Below, piece by piece: positions 45,067-54,141 of a stretch of 64,000 bases of DNA. Origin of the DNA: Dyadobacter sp. MSC1_007 (GTDB taxonomy: Bacteria; Bacteroidota; Bacteroidia; Cytophagales; Spirosomataceae); assembly GCF_023667495.1 (NCBI RefSeq), contig NZ_JAMOZL010000002.1, positions 248,001 to 312,000 of the forward strand. Reading direction: 5' to 3'. The notes under the pieces were generated by a model. That model worked only from the letters and a program-made list of their open reading frames with translations. It did no database searches and was not told the origin of the DNA. A program made the translations under genes and the position numbers. Position 1 is the stretch's first letter. The number at the start of each line of letters is the position of its first letter.

Positions 45067-46671
45067 TTACAGGTAAAAATCGTGCCCGCTAAACAGCCTT
45101 TCTTCCATCTTTTTATCGTGTCCGTAAACATCCTTCCGGAACTGGAGATTGCCATCCTGATCCACCCAGGAAGTGAAATAACCAATGAAGACCGGCACCT
45201 CGTTTTTACCGCGCAGCCTTACATATTTTTCTTTTCCGGCGTTCATGGCAGTGGTGATTTTCTCCTCCGTCCAGGTGCTATCGCGGCGGAGCAGCCATTC
45301 TGCCAGTTTTTTGGGTTCCGACAACCTGATACACCCGTGGCTGAACGCCCGCTGGCTTTCGTTGAAAAGACTTTTGCTCGGGGTATCGTGGAAATAAATG
45401 CTATAACTGTTCGGAAAAAGGAATTTGACCAGCCCGAGCGAGTTAGACTTTCCGGGTTTCTGCCGCACGGTCCCATTGTTCCATTCCATGTTGTGACGTT
45501 TGAGGTAATTCGGGTTTTTCTTGACCCCCGGCAACACTTCGCGTTTCAGAATGCTTGTCGGGACGTTCCAATAGGGGCTGAAAACGACCTGGTTCAAGGT
45601 CCCTGAAAATATCACGGTGCTATTCGCCTCCGAACCCACCACCACATCCATGTTGAATGCGAGTTGTCCTTCTTCGTACGCATGCAATGTAAATTCAGGG
45701 ATATTGACGAGGATATAGTCGGTTGATGGTGCTGCGGGCATCCATCGGATCCGTTCCATGTTGATCAGCATTTGCCGAATGCGGCTTTGGACTGGTACAT
45801 TCAGTTCCGCGAAAAAAGCCGGGCCTGTCACGCCGGTTTCTTTCAGTCCTACGCGTTGCTGGAAATGCTTGACCGCCTCGGTTAACGTCGAGTCGAAAAG
45901 GGTCGTACTATCCGCCTCCGGAAGGTCACCGAGTAAATGCAGACGGTTTTTAAGCTGCACGACAAGCGTGTCATGGGCACCATATTTCAGCTTTCTTTCG
46001 GTATCCACAGGTGCTGGCTCACCGTCTTTGGAAATCGCATAGTATTGTAACAGTTTTTCTTTCAACTGATTATAATGCCGGTTGACGGGCTCATAAGCAG
46101 TTAAGTTTTTGCCTTTATTTTTCAAGAGCGAGTCCAGGAACACCGCCGGGTTGAGTTTTCTTCTTGGAATAAACCAGTTGAGCTCTTGCGTGTTGATGCG
46201 GTGGTCGCCAGAATAAGCTTTGTCGGTATACCGGAAAAATTGCTCAGTCAACGCCAGTTCTGTATTGACGGCTAATGCATTATCCGGGCTTATTTTTTTC
46301 ATTTGACCAAGCGAATCGATGGCTTTATCGAGGGCAGGATTGTAAAGCGAGCTGTCGCCTGAGTAATGGATATAATCGTTGCGGAGGCTTAGAAATGTGG
46401 GAACGAACTCGGCTAAGCCATCGGGAAAGAACCAGGCAAACTGGTAGTTACGATGGTTGTAAAAGCTCCGCATTTTGTTCGTCAAGCTATCTTCCAGCGG
46501 GTGCGACCTGATAAATCCCGACAGTGCCGCAGTATCGACAAACAGTTCTGTAAATGAGTTCTCGACCGTAATAGTCGTATCGCGCACCGCGATTTCCGGA
46601 GTATTTTCCCGTCTGGTCTTACAACCCACCCAAATAGCCGCAACGGCCAAAAACAATGCAATTCTCTTCAT
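45067..46671 (-). CDS. L,D-transpeptidase, YcbB-like (YkuD catalytic domain)
   Basis: 534 residues from the ATG at 46671. A lipoprotein signal ends AAIWVGC near residue 17. A scaffold domain is followed by a peptidoglycan-binding region (VKHFQQRVGLKETGVTGPAFFAELN) and the YkuD domain, where SHGCIRLSEPKKLAEWLL gives the catalytic Cys and its His. The substrate-side block NVPTSILKREVLPG is also typical. It makes 3-3 cross-links in peptidoglycan or attaches proteins to it, in the periplasm. It lies 35 bp after the abiF-like gene, same strand, with no clear functional link. Confidence 0.92.
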   Translation of the reverse strand: MKRIALFLAVAAIWVGCKTRRENTPEIAVRDTTITVENSFTELFVDTAALSGFIRSHPLEDSLTNKMRSFYNHRNYQFAWFFPDGLAEFVPTFLSLRNDYIHYSGDSSLYNPALDKAIDSLGQMKKISPDNALAVNTELALTEQFFRYTDKAYSGDHRINTQELNWFIPRRKLNPAVFLDSLLKNKGKNLTAYEPVNRHYNQLKEKLLQYYAISKDGEPAPVDTERKLKYGAHDTLVVQLKNRLHLLGDLPEADSTTLFDSTLTEAVKHFQQRVGLKETGVTGPAFFAELNVPVQSRIRQMLINMERIRWMPAAPSTDYILVNIPEFTLHAYEEGQLAFNMDVVVGSEANSTVIFSGTLNQVVFSPYWNVPTSILKREVLPGVKKNPNYLKRHNMEWNNGTVRQKPGKSNSLGLVKFLFPNSYSIYFHDTPSKSLFNESQRAFSHGCIRLSEPKKLAEWLLRRDSTWTEEKITTAMNAGKEKYVRLRGKNEVPVFIGYFTSWVDQDGNLQFRKDVYGHDKKMEERLFSGHDFYL

Positions 46672-46706
46672 AAAAAGGCTCATCAGTGACGGAAGCCAAG
46701 ATAGCA

Positions 46707-47606
46707 TCATTTTTGCCAAAAACTTTCATTCTGCCAACTCAGGGGGAAACCCATCGCCTGTAAATTCGCGCTGGGATATTTGTTGAGCAGTTGTTTCAAT
46801 TTTCCCACAAATCCTGAATTTGGATTGACGCTTTGAAGCAAATATCTAATCATACAGAGGACATAATATGTGCGATCGCTACTGACATTTGTGTTAACGA
46901 TATAAGGCCTTCGTGGCGAGAGCGGGATTTGAGGTCTAATGCTTAATACCCTGTTCCACAATCTCGAATGGTGAGCGCAGATATTCCTCAGGTAAACGAG
47001 GCAATGCAGCCAGTTGCCAAAGACTGTATCAGTTAATCCAAAATGTCCGGCGATTTCCCTCTTTTCTTTTCCCGGCTTCAGTCCGGAAAACAATTTGGAC
47101 AACGTGCCAAACGAAATTATCTCCATGGCCATCCAGGAAGGAGGAAGCAGCTCGATGTATCTGGTTTTGAAGGCTTTTATAAATTCTTCATCGCTCCGCT
47201 TATATTCGTCCATCAGTTTTGACATTAACTGAACTCTGAATTTTTGATGGTCTTTATAAAGCGACGGGTTTTGATAGCCGAAAGGGCCGAATTTTCGTGA
47301 AAGGACGTAGATCATTTTGGCTCTAACGGCAATCTCGATCTTTTCTACTTCCGATATTATTAAAGATCTGAGTTCTCTGTCGAAACAGTATAGCGAAAAG
47401 ATATTTTCAAATTTAGAGCCGGCCTTGAACAGATGATTTTGTTTGTCTGCGAGAAAGGGATGCCAATAGGCGCTCAGTCGATAGTAGCTGACGCTTTCAA
47501 GCAAATGAAGCGTTTTGTCAGGGTTTTCAATAATCAGGCCTCTCTGAATTAACAATTTAAGCTGCTGATCAAAGCTCAGAGCCTGTTTGGTATAGTGTGT
47601 TTTCAT
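46707..47606 (-). CDS. AbiF/Abi_2 family protein (HEPN-type abortive infection)
   Basis: 299 residues, typical size for Abi_2 (AbiD/AbiF) proteins. Family blocks are FDQQLKLLIQRGLII near the start, SVSYYRLSAYWHPF, FSLYCFDRELRSLIISEVEKIEIAVRAKM, WMAMEIISFGTLSKLFSGL and LVYLRNICAHHSRLWNR. The last holds the RX4H motif (Arg207, His212) of HEPN ribonucleases. AbiF proteins are described as toxins held in check by an RNA antitoxin, and have been proposed as ancestors of Cas13. A compact hairpin lies just upstream (47619-47671). The gene therefore may be a stand-alone phage-defence toxin. It is flanked by ordinary genes with no other defence gene. Confidence 0.88.
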   Translation of the reverse strand: MKTHYTKQALSFDQQLKLLIQRGLIIENPDKTLHLLESVSYYRLSAYWHPFLADKQNHLFKAGSKFENIFSLYCFDRELRSLIISEVEKIEIAVRAKMIYVLSRKFGPFGYQNPSLYKDHQKFRVQLMSKLMDEYKRSDEEFIKAFKTRYIELLPPSWMAMEIISFGTLSKLFSGLKPGKEKREIAGHFGLTDTVFGNWLHCLVYLRNICAHHSRLWNRVLSIRPQIPLSPRRPYIVNTNVSSDRTYYVLCMIRYLLQSVNPNSGFVGKLKQLLNKYPSANLQAMGFPLSWQNESFWQK

Positions 47607-47618
47607 CTGCCTATAAAT

Positions 47619-47671
47619 GAAAAAAGTTCACCCTAAGCGCCCTGTTCTAATGGGAAGGGGGGTGAACATGT
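47619..47671 (-). ncRNA. candidate small hairpin RNA upstream of abiF (possible RNA antitoxin)
   Basis: On the minus strand GTTCACCC (plus 47660-47667) pairs perfectly with GGGTGAAC (plus 47626-47633). The 26-base interior can form a further C/G stem, and six T follow at 47620-47625, only 13 bases before the abiF ATG. TATCTTTG at 47677-47684 is a fitting -7 box whose start point would fall at the foot of the hairpin; no convincing -33 box is seen. A transcript of about 50 bases would result. It could instead be a plain terminator for the reductase gene, whose stop is 139 bases upstream. Confidence 0.4.
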
Positions 47672-47806
47672 TAAAGCAAAGATAGCAAAAATAGACCTTA
47701 GGATCAGTATCGGATTTTGCGAACTGCCGGAGCATTTTCCCAATGGCCGGTATCAATTATCCAACTGGATTATCGTTGCATTTTATAGTCTGAGTATCGG
47801 AGTTTA

Positions 47807-48367
47807 TCACACCGGCGCATACTTCAATATCAGATAACCACCTTCAAGCACTTTTGCTTCGCCAAATTCGAGGTCGAGCTGGCGTTCGGGAAAGAGCTTT
47901 TTGCCGGTTCCGAGGATCACAGGTGAAACGATGAAATGGTACTGGTCTATGAGCTTGGTTTCGCAGAGGCTCTGAACCAGTGCGAGGCTGCCCCAAATGA
48001 CAATGTCCTTCCCGGGCATCTTTTTGAGTTCACTGATTTGTTCAGGTATGTCAGTACGGAGGATGTTGGCAGACTCGGTCTCACCCCACGACGCATCGCT
48101 TAATGTACCTGAGCACACAAATTTGTTCAATGCGTTGATCGCCGGCGTCATGCGTTCAGTGGCATTTGGCCAGTATTCGGCAAACATTTTATAGGTCCTG
48201 CGGCCGAGTATCATGGTGTCCACGGTTTGCACAAAATCCCATTGGTGTTGTTCAACACTATCCGTCCAGTCGCCGGTGGTGGTTTGAGGCATAAAATCCA
48301 GCTCGTCATGCAGCCCTGCCGCAAAATTGTCCAGCGTTACGAATTCCTGTACTATCAGCTTTCTCAT
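47807..48367 (-). CDS. dihydrofolate reductase family protein (RibD C-terminal type)
   Basis: 186 residues. The pattern follows the RibD-C/DHFR-like fold: RKLIVQEFVTLDNFAAG at the start, DTMILGRRTYKMFAEYW, KDIVIWGSLALVQSL (the nucleotide-binding GSxxL), and YHFIVSPVILGTGKKLF. These enzymes are NADPH-dependent reductases; most members with this length are of unknown substrate rather than true folate enzymes. It is a single gene diverging from the epimerase at 48527. Confidence 0.9.
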   Translation of the reverse strand: MRKLIVQEFVTLDNFAAGLHDELDFMPQTTTGDWTDSVEQHQWDFVQTVDTMILGRRTYKMFAEYWPNATERMTPAINALNKFVCSGTLSDASWGETESANILRTDIPEQISELKKMPGKDIVIWGSLALVQSLCETKLIDQYHFIVSPVILGTGKKLFPERQLDLEFGEAKVLEGGYLILKYAPV

Positions 48368-48473
48368 TGTTGTTGATATTGGTGTTCACAAATCTAAAAC
48401 ACATAAAACAAAGCAACCGGGGGGAATCGGGACAACGTTCGGGTGTGTTTGAGGCAAGTTTGTCGGAAAACGG

Positions 48474-48503
48474 TTTGAGGCTTCGGGCGAATCTTTACAT
48501 TTG
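48474..48503 (+). promoter_or_regulatory. promoter of the epimerase gene
   Basis: TTTG at 48474-48477, an 18-base spacer and TACATTTG at 48496-48503 fit the Bacteroidota consensus closely; transcription would begin about 15 bases before the ATG at 48527. Confidence 0.65.
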
Positions 48504-48526
48504 CAAAAAATCATCATCATACTAAA

Positions 48527-49513
48527 ATGAGCATCTTAGTAACAGGCAGTGCCGGACACCTGGGCGAGGCGATCATGCGTACGTTACGCGCACAAGGCAC
48601 AGCGGCGCAAGGGCTGGACATCAAGCCATCCGATTATACCACGCTGGTAGGGGATATTGCAGACAGGGAATTTGTGAAAAAGGCTATGACCGGCATAAAG
48701 GCGGTGATCCATACAGCCACGTTGCACAAGCCTCACGTGGCCACCCACAGCAAACAGGATTTCGTGGATACCAATATTACCGGCACGCTGAATCTCCTTG
48801 AAGAGGCTGTCCTGCAAGCGGTCAGTTCTTTTGTCTTCACCAGTACTACCAGCACTTTCGGCGCAGCCATGAACCCGGCACCCGGCGAACCTGCAGCCTG
48901 GATCACCGAAGAAGTGCATCCGCTGCCCAAAAATATTTATAGCGTGACCAAACTGTCCGCTGAGAGCCTCTGCGAATTGATCCATCGAAAGACGGGCTTA
49001 CCGGTCCTTATTTTACGGACATCACGGTTTTTTCCAGAGGACGACGATAATGCCGACACCCGCCAGCGATACAGTACGCCGAATGTGCAGGCGCTGGAAA
49101 TGCTTTACAGGAGAGTAGATGTTGCCGATGCCGTGACGGCCCATTTACTCGCAACAAAGAAGGCGGCGAGTATCGGATTTGGGAAATACATCATTTCTGC
49201 CACCACACCTTTTACACAGGAACATTTAGCCAGATTGCACACCGATGCGCCCGGCGTCATTCAGGCATTATATCCGGACTGCGAGGCGCTTTTTGAAGCA
49301 AATGGCTGGAATATTTTCCCTGAAATAGACCGGGTGTACGTCAATGAGCAGGCCCGGAATGCATTGGGATGGCAGCCGGAATACGATTTCTGTCACGTCC
49401 TGGATTGTTTGCGGGAGGGAAAGGATTTCAGGAGCGAACTGGCCCGGGCGATTGGCAGTAAGGGTTACCACGAGGTAGAATTTGAGGATGGCCCGTTCCC
49501 GGTGGAAGGGTAA
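48527..49513 (+). CDS. NAD(P)-dependent epimerase/dehydratase (extended SDR)
   Basis: 328 residues. The nucleotide site is ILVTGSAGHLGEAI (GxxGxxG) and the catalytic pair is in YSVTKLSAE (YxxxK). VIHTATLHKPHV and FVFTSTTSTFG are family blocks. Extended SDRs act on nucleotide sugars or related compounds in the cytoplasm; the neighbours do not narrow the substrate. The C-terminus has a DR/WQPEYDF segment as in UDP-sugar epimerase relatives. Confidence 0.88.
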   Translation: MSILVTGSAGHLGEAIMRTLRAQGTAAQGLDIKPSDYTTLVGDIADREFVKKAMTGIKAVIHTATLHKPHVATHSKQDFVDTNITGTLNLLEEAVLQAVSSFVFTSTTSTFGAAMNPAPGEPAAWITEEVHPLPKNIYSVTKLSAESLCELIHRKTGLPVLILRTSRFFPEDDDNADTRQRYSTPNVQALEMLYRRVDVADAVTAHLLATKKAASIGFGKYIISATTPFTQEHLARLHTDAPGVIQALYPDCEALFEANGWNIFPEIDRVYVNEQARNALGWQPEYDFCHVLDCLREGKDFRSELARAIGSKGYHEVEFEDGPFPVEG

Positions 49514-49569
49514 GGCATTCACAGTAACGGCTTTATTATATTTACGGATCGATCCAAATCTAAACCCGA

Positions 49570-51315
49570 ATGTCAAAAAAAGCCAAATCCGGAGCACCGG
49601 GCCCACCGGGTATATTTAGTTTGTTGGTTCCGTATAAGGGGTTGATTATCTTGTTGTTGGTTTTTTCATTGCTTAGCAACGGCATCAACCTGTGGCTCCC
49701 CAAGCTTATCGCGGATGGCATCGACGCCTACACCCACCAGCAATTCGATCTCGCGGGGACGCTCTGGGAATTTACAATAGCCGTGATTTTTATATTCATT
49801 TTCGGTTATCTGCAAAGTGTTATCCAAACATATGCTTCGGAAAAAGTAGCGCGCGACCTTCGCGGGAGGTTGTCAGACAAAATATCCCGTCAAAGTCACG
49901 CATTCATCGAAAACTCAAACCCTTCGAAGCTCCTTACTAACCTTACAGCCGACACGGATTCGATCAAACTGTTTGTCTCTCAGGCCATTGTTTCAGTTGT
50001 TTCTTCACTTTTCATCATCATCGGGGCGAGCATTCTCCTGTTGAGCATCAATTGGAAGCTTGCATTGACAGTCATAGCCATCATCCCGATCATCGGGGGC
50101 ACGTTTTTCCTGACGCTCCGGAAAGTGCGGGTGCTATTTGTACAAAGCCGCGAGGTGATCGACTGGCTGAACAAGATTATCAACGAAAGCATCCTCGGTG
50201 CAGCATTAATCCGCGTCGTGAATTCCCAGCAGGCGGAGTATACCAAATTCCTGGAAGCCAATACCAAAGCGAGGGATTTCGGCCTCGCTATCCTCGGCTT
50301 GTTTGCGGCGCTTATTCCGGTGATCACTTTCACCGCCAACCTTTCAATGCTGACCATTCTGGTCCTCGGCGGGCATTTCGTGATAGAGGGTGATATGACG
50401 CTCGGAAGCTTCGCCGCATTTAACAGCTACCTTTCATTGCTCATCTTCCCGATCCTGGTTATCGGTTTTATGAGCAACGTGATCGCGCAATCTACCGCTT
50501 CATTTCAGCGCATTTCAGCCATACTCAACGCACCTGATCCGGTGGAAAAGGGCGTGGCGAAAGATATTTTAAAGGGGGATATCGACCTGAGGAACGTCTC
50601 CGTAAGTTATGGTGAGAAGCCTGCGCTTAAAGATGTGACGTTTTCTGTCAAAGCCGGTTCGAAAATTGCTGTTATCGGGCCTACCGCGGCTGGTAAAACG
50701 CAATTGCTTTATTTGCTTACCGGCCTTATTCCGACGCAAGAGGGCACCGTGGAATACGATGGCGAACCCATCGACCATTACGATAGCGAATCGTTCCACC
50801 GGCAGGTAGGTTTTGTTTTTCAGGATAGTATCATCTTTAATATGAGTATCCGTGAAAATATTGCATTCAGCACCACGGTGACCAACGAGTCGCTGGAAAA
50901 AGCCATTCAAACGGCGGAACTGACTGAATTCATCGATAGCTTGCCGGATAAGCTCGACACAGTTGTTTCCGAGCGTGGATCGAGCCTTTCGGGAGGCCAA
51001 AAGCAACGCATTATGCTGGCTCGTGCATTGGCGGTGGACCCGAAAGTGCTTTTGCTGGACGATTTCACGGCCCGTGTCGATACCAATACGGAAAAGAAGA
51101 TCCTTGCCAATGTGGAAAGGAATTACCCTGGAATTACGCTGATTTCCGTTACGCAAAAGATCGCTGCCATTGAACATTACGACCAGATCGTCGTGCTGAT
51201 GGAGGGGGAGCTCATCGGAGTAGGCACGCACCAGTACCTGATGGCGACCAGCCCCGAATATGTGCAGATTTTTAATTCACAGCAAAGCACCAGCAATTAT
51301 GAATTACGATCTTGA
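49570..51315 (+). CDS. ABC exporter half-transporter with non-canonical Walker B (heterodimer partner 1)
   Basis: 581 residues: six transmembrane helices (residues 20-310) and a nucleotide-binding domain. Walker A is GPTAAGKT, the signature LSGGQKQR is intact, and Walker B reads VLLLDDFTA, so the catalytic Glu is replaced by Asp. The H-loop region reads SVTQKIAAIEH. Its 3' end overlaps the start of the next gene by 17 bp. Together the two form a type IV heterodimeric exporter in which one ATP site is degenerate. Likely cargo is lipid, peptide or drug; the sequence does not decide. Confidence 0.94.
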   Translation: MSKKAKSGAPGPPGIFSLLVPYKGLIILLLVFSLLSNGINLWLPKLIADGIDAYTHQQFDLAGTLWEFTIAVIFIFIFGYLQSVIQTYASEKVARDLRGRLSDKISRQSHAFIENSNPSKLLTNLTADTDSIKLFVSQAIVSVVSSLFIIIGASILLLSINWKLALTVIAIIPIIGGTFFLTLRKVRVLFVQSREVIDWLNKIINESILGAALIRVVNSQQAEYTKFLEANTKARDFGLAILGLFAALIPVITFTANLSMLTILVLGGHFVIEGDMTLGSFAAFNSYLSLLIFPILVIGFMSNVIAQSTASFQRISAILNAPDPVEKGVAKDILKGDIDLRNVSVSYGEKPALKDVTFSVKAGSKIAVIGPTAAGKTQLLYLLTGLIPTQEGTVEYDGEPIDHYDSESFHRQVGFVFQDSIIFNMSIRENIAFSTTVTNESLEKAIQTAELTEFIDSLPDKLDTVVSERGSSLSGGQKQRIMLARALAVDPKVLLLDDFTARVDTNTEKKILANVERNYPGITLISVTQKIAAIEHYDQIVVLMEGELIGVGTHQYLMATSPEYVQIFNSQQSTSNYELRS

Positions 51316-53056
51316 CAAGCTTTCGGAGCGGCAGCAAAAGACTTCGACGTATAAAGCACTGAGAAAACTTCTGGCGCTCATCGCACATGAGCGCGGAAAC
51401 CTTTCGCTAGCGCTGCTAGCTATCATCCTTAATACATCGGTCAATTTGTTCGGCCCGTTTCTCATTGGGCACGCGATCGACAAGTATGTGGTAACCAAAC
51501 AGTTCCACGGCCTTCTAATATTCGGCGGGATATTGCTCGGCATGTACCTGGTGGGTCTTTTTACTGCCTATCAGCAAACCAAACTGATGGGGGGAGTAGG
51601 GCAGCGCCTCCTATTCACACTCCGTAATGCGGTTTTTGATAAACTACAACAACTGCCCGTCGCTTTTTTTAATCAAAACAAAGCCGGCGATCTGATATCC
51701 AGGGTCAATAATGACACTGATAAGCTAAACCAGTTTTTCTCCCAATCGCTGATGCAGTTTGTGGGAAGTATTTTCACGATGCTCGGTGCGGGGATATTTT
51801 TGTTGGCGATCAATATAAAGCTGGGAGCAGCGTCATTGGCGCCCGCGGTTGCGATCCTCATTTTTACAATGATTTTGTCGCCCTGGGTGAAATCTGCCAA
51901 TGCAAAGAACCTGAAAAGCACCGGGGGACTGAGCGCCGAGATCCAGGAAAGCCTTCATAACTTCAAAGTGGTGATCGCGTTCAACCGGCGCGACTATTTC
52001 AGGCAGCGATTTCAGGTAGCTAACCTGAATAATTATCGCACGGCCATCAGCGCGGGCCTGGCCAACAACGTATTCATGCCGGTTTACTCACTTTTTGCTA
52101 ACATTGCGCAACTAGCCGTGCTTACTTATGGCATTTACCTGATCAGCGCCGGGGAGTTCAGCGTCGGGTTATTGGTGAGTTACCTGGCCTATGCGACCAA
52201 CTTTTATAACCCATTGAGGCAGCTTGCGGCATTGTGGACGAATTTCCAGGTCGCTATGGCTGGTTGGGACCGCATTTCACAAATTCTTTCACTAGAAACA
52301 GATCTCGTAGCTCTTCCATCGGCCACTGCGGAAAACGGTGCCGCCTTGCTTGAATTCAGGGATGTACATTTCGCATATGACACCCGGGCGGTTTTACACG
52401 ATGTGAACTTCAAGCTTGAACGCGGTAAAACGTATGCGCTCATCGGCCCAACGGGCGGAGGGAAAACGACCACGGCTTCACTTATTGCACGGTTGTATGA
52501 TCCCAAACAAGGTGTAGTGCTATTGGACGGGAAGGATATACGGACTTATTCTCCTGAAGAGCGCAGCCGGAAGATCGGCTTTATTTTGCAAGAGCCATTC
52601 CTGTTCACCGGCACCATCCGCGATAATATTCTTTATGGAAACGATCAATTGGCCGATTATCCGAACGAAAAACTGGAACAGGTTATTCAAAGCGCTGGCC
52701 TAGCCGACATTCTCGCGCTGTTCGAGCAAGGGCTCGATACAAAGATAACCGGAGGGGGAGAAGGGGTAAGCCTGGGCCAAAAACAGCTGATCGCATTCAT
52801 GCGTGCGGTTTTGCGCAGTCCCGAACTGCTCATCCTCGACGAGGCCACGGCCAATATCGATACCGTGACTGAAAAGCTGCTCAGCGACATTCTCAAACAG
52901 CTTCCAGACGCTACAACAAGGGTTATCATAGCCCACCGGCTGAACACGATCGAAAACGCCGACGAAATCTTTTTCGTCAATTCAGGCGAAGTAAACCGCG
53001 CCGGTTCGCTCGACGACGCGATGAATATGTTATTGAAAGACAAAAGGGTGAGTTAA
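51299..53056 (+). CDS. ABC exporter half-transporter (heterodimer partner 2)
   Basis: 585 residues from the ATG at 51299 (a TTG or other codon further up would overlap partner 1 more deeply). Six transmembrane helices precede a nucleotide-binding domain with Walker A GPTGGGKTT, signature VSLGQKQ (not LSGGQ), Walker B LLILDEATANID with the catalytic Glu, and IIAHRLNTI with the switch His. The degenerate signature here and the Glu-to-Asp change in partner 1 fall in the same composite site, as in TM287/288-type heterodimers. The gene follows its partner by overlap and is cotranscribed. Confidence 0.95.
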   Translation: MNYDLDKLSERQQKTSTYKALRKLLALIAHERGNLSLALLAIILNTSVNLFGPFLIGHAIDKYVVTKQFHGLLIFGGILLGMYLVGLFTAYQQTKLMGGVGQRLLFTLRNAVFDKLQQLPVAFFNQNKAGDLISRVNNDTDKLNQFFSQSLMQFVGSIFTMLGAGIFLLAINIKLGAASLAPAVAILIFTMILSPWVKSANAKNLKSTGGLSAEIQESLHNFKVVIAFNRRDYFRQRFQVANLNNYRTAISAGLANNVFMPVYSLFANIAQLAVLTYGIYLISAGEFSVGLLVSYLAYATNFYNPLRQLAALWTNFQVAMAGWDRISQILSLETDLVALPSATAENGAALLEFRDVHFAYDTRAVLHDVNFKLERGKTYALIGPTGGGKTTTASLIARLYDPKQGVVLLDGKDIRTYSPEERSRKIGFILQEPFLFTGTIRDNILYGNDQLADYPNEKLEQVIQSAGLADILALFEQGLDTKITGGGEGVSLGQKQLIAFMRAVLRSPELLILDEATANIDTVTEKLLSDILKQLPDATTRVIIAHRLNTIENADEIFFVNSGEVNRAGSLDDAMNMLLKDKRVS

Positions 53057-53080
53057 TCCGATAGAAACGCTGTCTGGGTC

Positions 53081-54076
53081 TTAATATTTCTTCTTTAATC
53101 CGGTCATATACAGATCGAATCCTCCTTTACCGCCTGGTCTGTTGGACGAAAAGAGCATCAAGTCATAGTTAAAGTTGGACAAATAAGGCAGGATCGGCCT
53201 GTATTCATCATAGGACGTGTTAATGCGGTCGCCCGGATTGACTGGAATGGACCATTTCCCGTTTTCATAAGTTGAATAGTAAATGTCCTGGCCGCCTTGC
53301 CCGCCCGGCCGGTCAGATACAAACACCATCGTATCGTGATATAGGTAAGGGCATTTGTCGTCATAGGGCGTCGAAAGTTCTTCTACTTTTCGGAGGGTGT
53401 ATTTCGGTGGATGGACCAGGCTTTCAATAGTGATTTTTTCGGTTTCTGTCCTTGGGATTGTTAATTCATAAATATCATAATCACCGCTCCGATTAGAACA
53501 AAAGTAAATACGGTCGCCCGTCCATGAGAAGGTCGGGTATGCGTCATCGGCAGTTGAATTGAGAATGGTAAAAAGCTCTGGGTCGTGGTTACCTCTTTTT
53601 ACATATTTGATGTCCAAGTTACCAGCTGCATCATCGGCATAAAAAAGAAACAGATCATCAGCAGTGCCAAAGTTGATGAAGTCATCCCTGAGCGATATGA
53701 GTCTCGGGCCGTAGACGTTGAAATCGCCGTTGGCTTTCAGGATCAGTGATTCCGCATTATCATGAATCACGAATTGGTTTTGGTAAGCGCCATTTTTTCC
53801 TTTTTTAAGACTCAATTTTTTATCATAGGAAAGGTATGCGGGGAAATAAACGAGGTTGAAAACGTCCTTTTTCGCCCTTTTGGACGAGAATGCCAAATAC
53901 GCATCTCCTGAGCGGTTCGATGGCAACGTCGAATTATAGTCGTCATATTCCGAGTTGAATTCTTCCAGGTTTACAACATCTGACAAAAAATTTCCGTCTT
54001 TTTTATCGGGGTCCATCCCTGGTGGCCAGCAGCTGTATGCCAGCAAAACAGTCATCGAAAGCAGGAGTTTTCTCAT
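53081..54076 (-). CDS. PD40/WD40-like beta-propeller lipoprotein
   Basis: 331 residues from the ATG at 54076. A lipoprotein signal ends VLLAYSC near residue 16. Several TolB-like blades carry the F-S-S-N/D-R-x-G-x-x-D-x-Y motif: SWTGDRIYFCSNRSGDYDIYE, MVFVSDRPGGQGGQDIYYS and MLFSSNRPGGKGGFDLYMT. Such proteins are common in Bacteroidota envelopes, often near OmpA proteins, with no fixed function. Here it stands with two other short envelope genes and no OmpA gene. Confidence 0.87.
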   Translation of the reverse strand: MRKLLLSMTVLLAYSCWPPGMDPDKKDGNFLSDVVNLEEFNSEYDDYNSTLPSNRSGDAYLAFSSKRAKKDVFNLVYFPAYLSYDKKLSLKKGKNGAYQNQFVIHDNAESLILKANGDFNVYGPRLISLRDDFINFGTADDLFLFYADDAAGNLDIKYVKRGNHDPELFTILNSTADDAYPTFSWTGDRIYFCSNRSGDYDIYELTIPRTETEKITIESLVHPPKYTLRKVEELSTPYDDKCPYLYHDTMVFVSDRPGGQGGQDIYYSTYENGKWSIPVNPGDRINTSYDEYRPILPYLSNFNYDLMLFSSNRPGGKGGFDLYMTGLKKKY

Positions 54077-54141
54077 GGCGCGCTGTTGGTTTGATGATAT
54101 ACCGGTAGACACGAATCCTTCGAGAATCGTTGCCTGCTACA

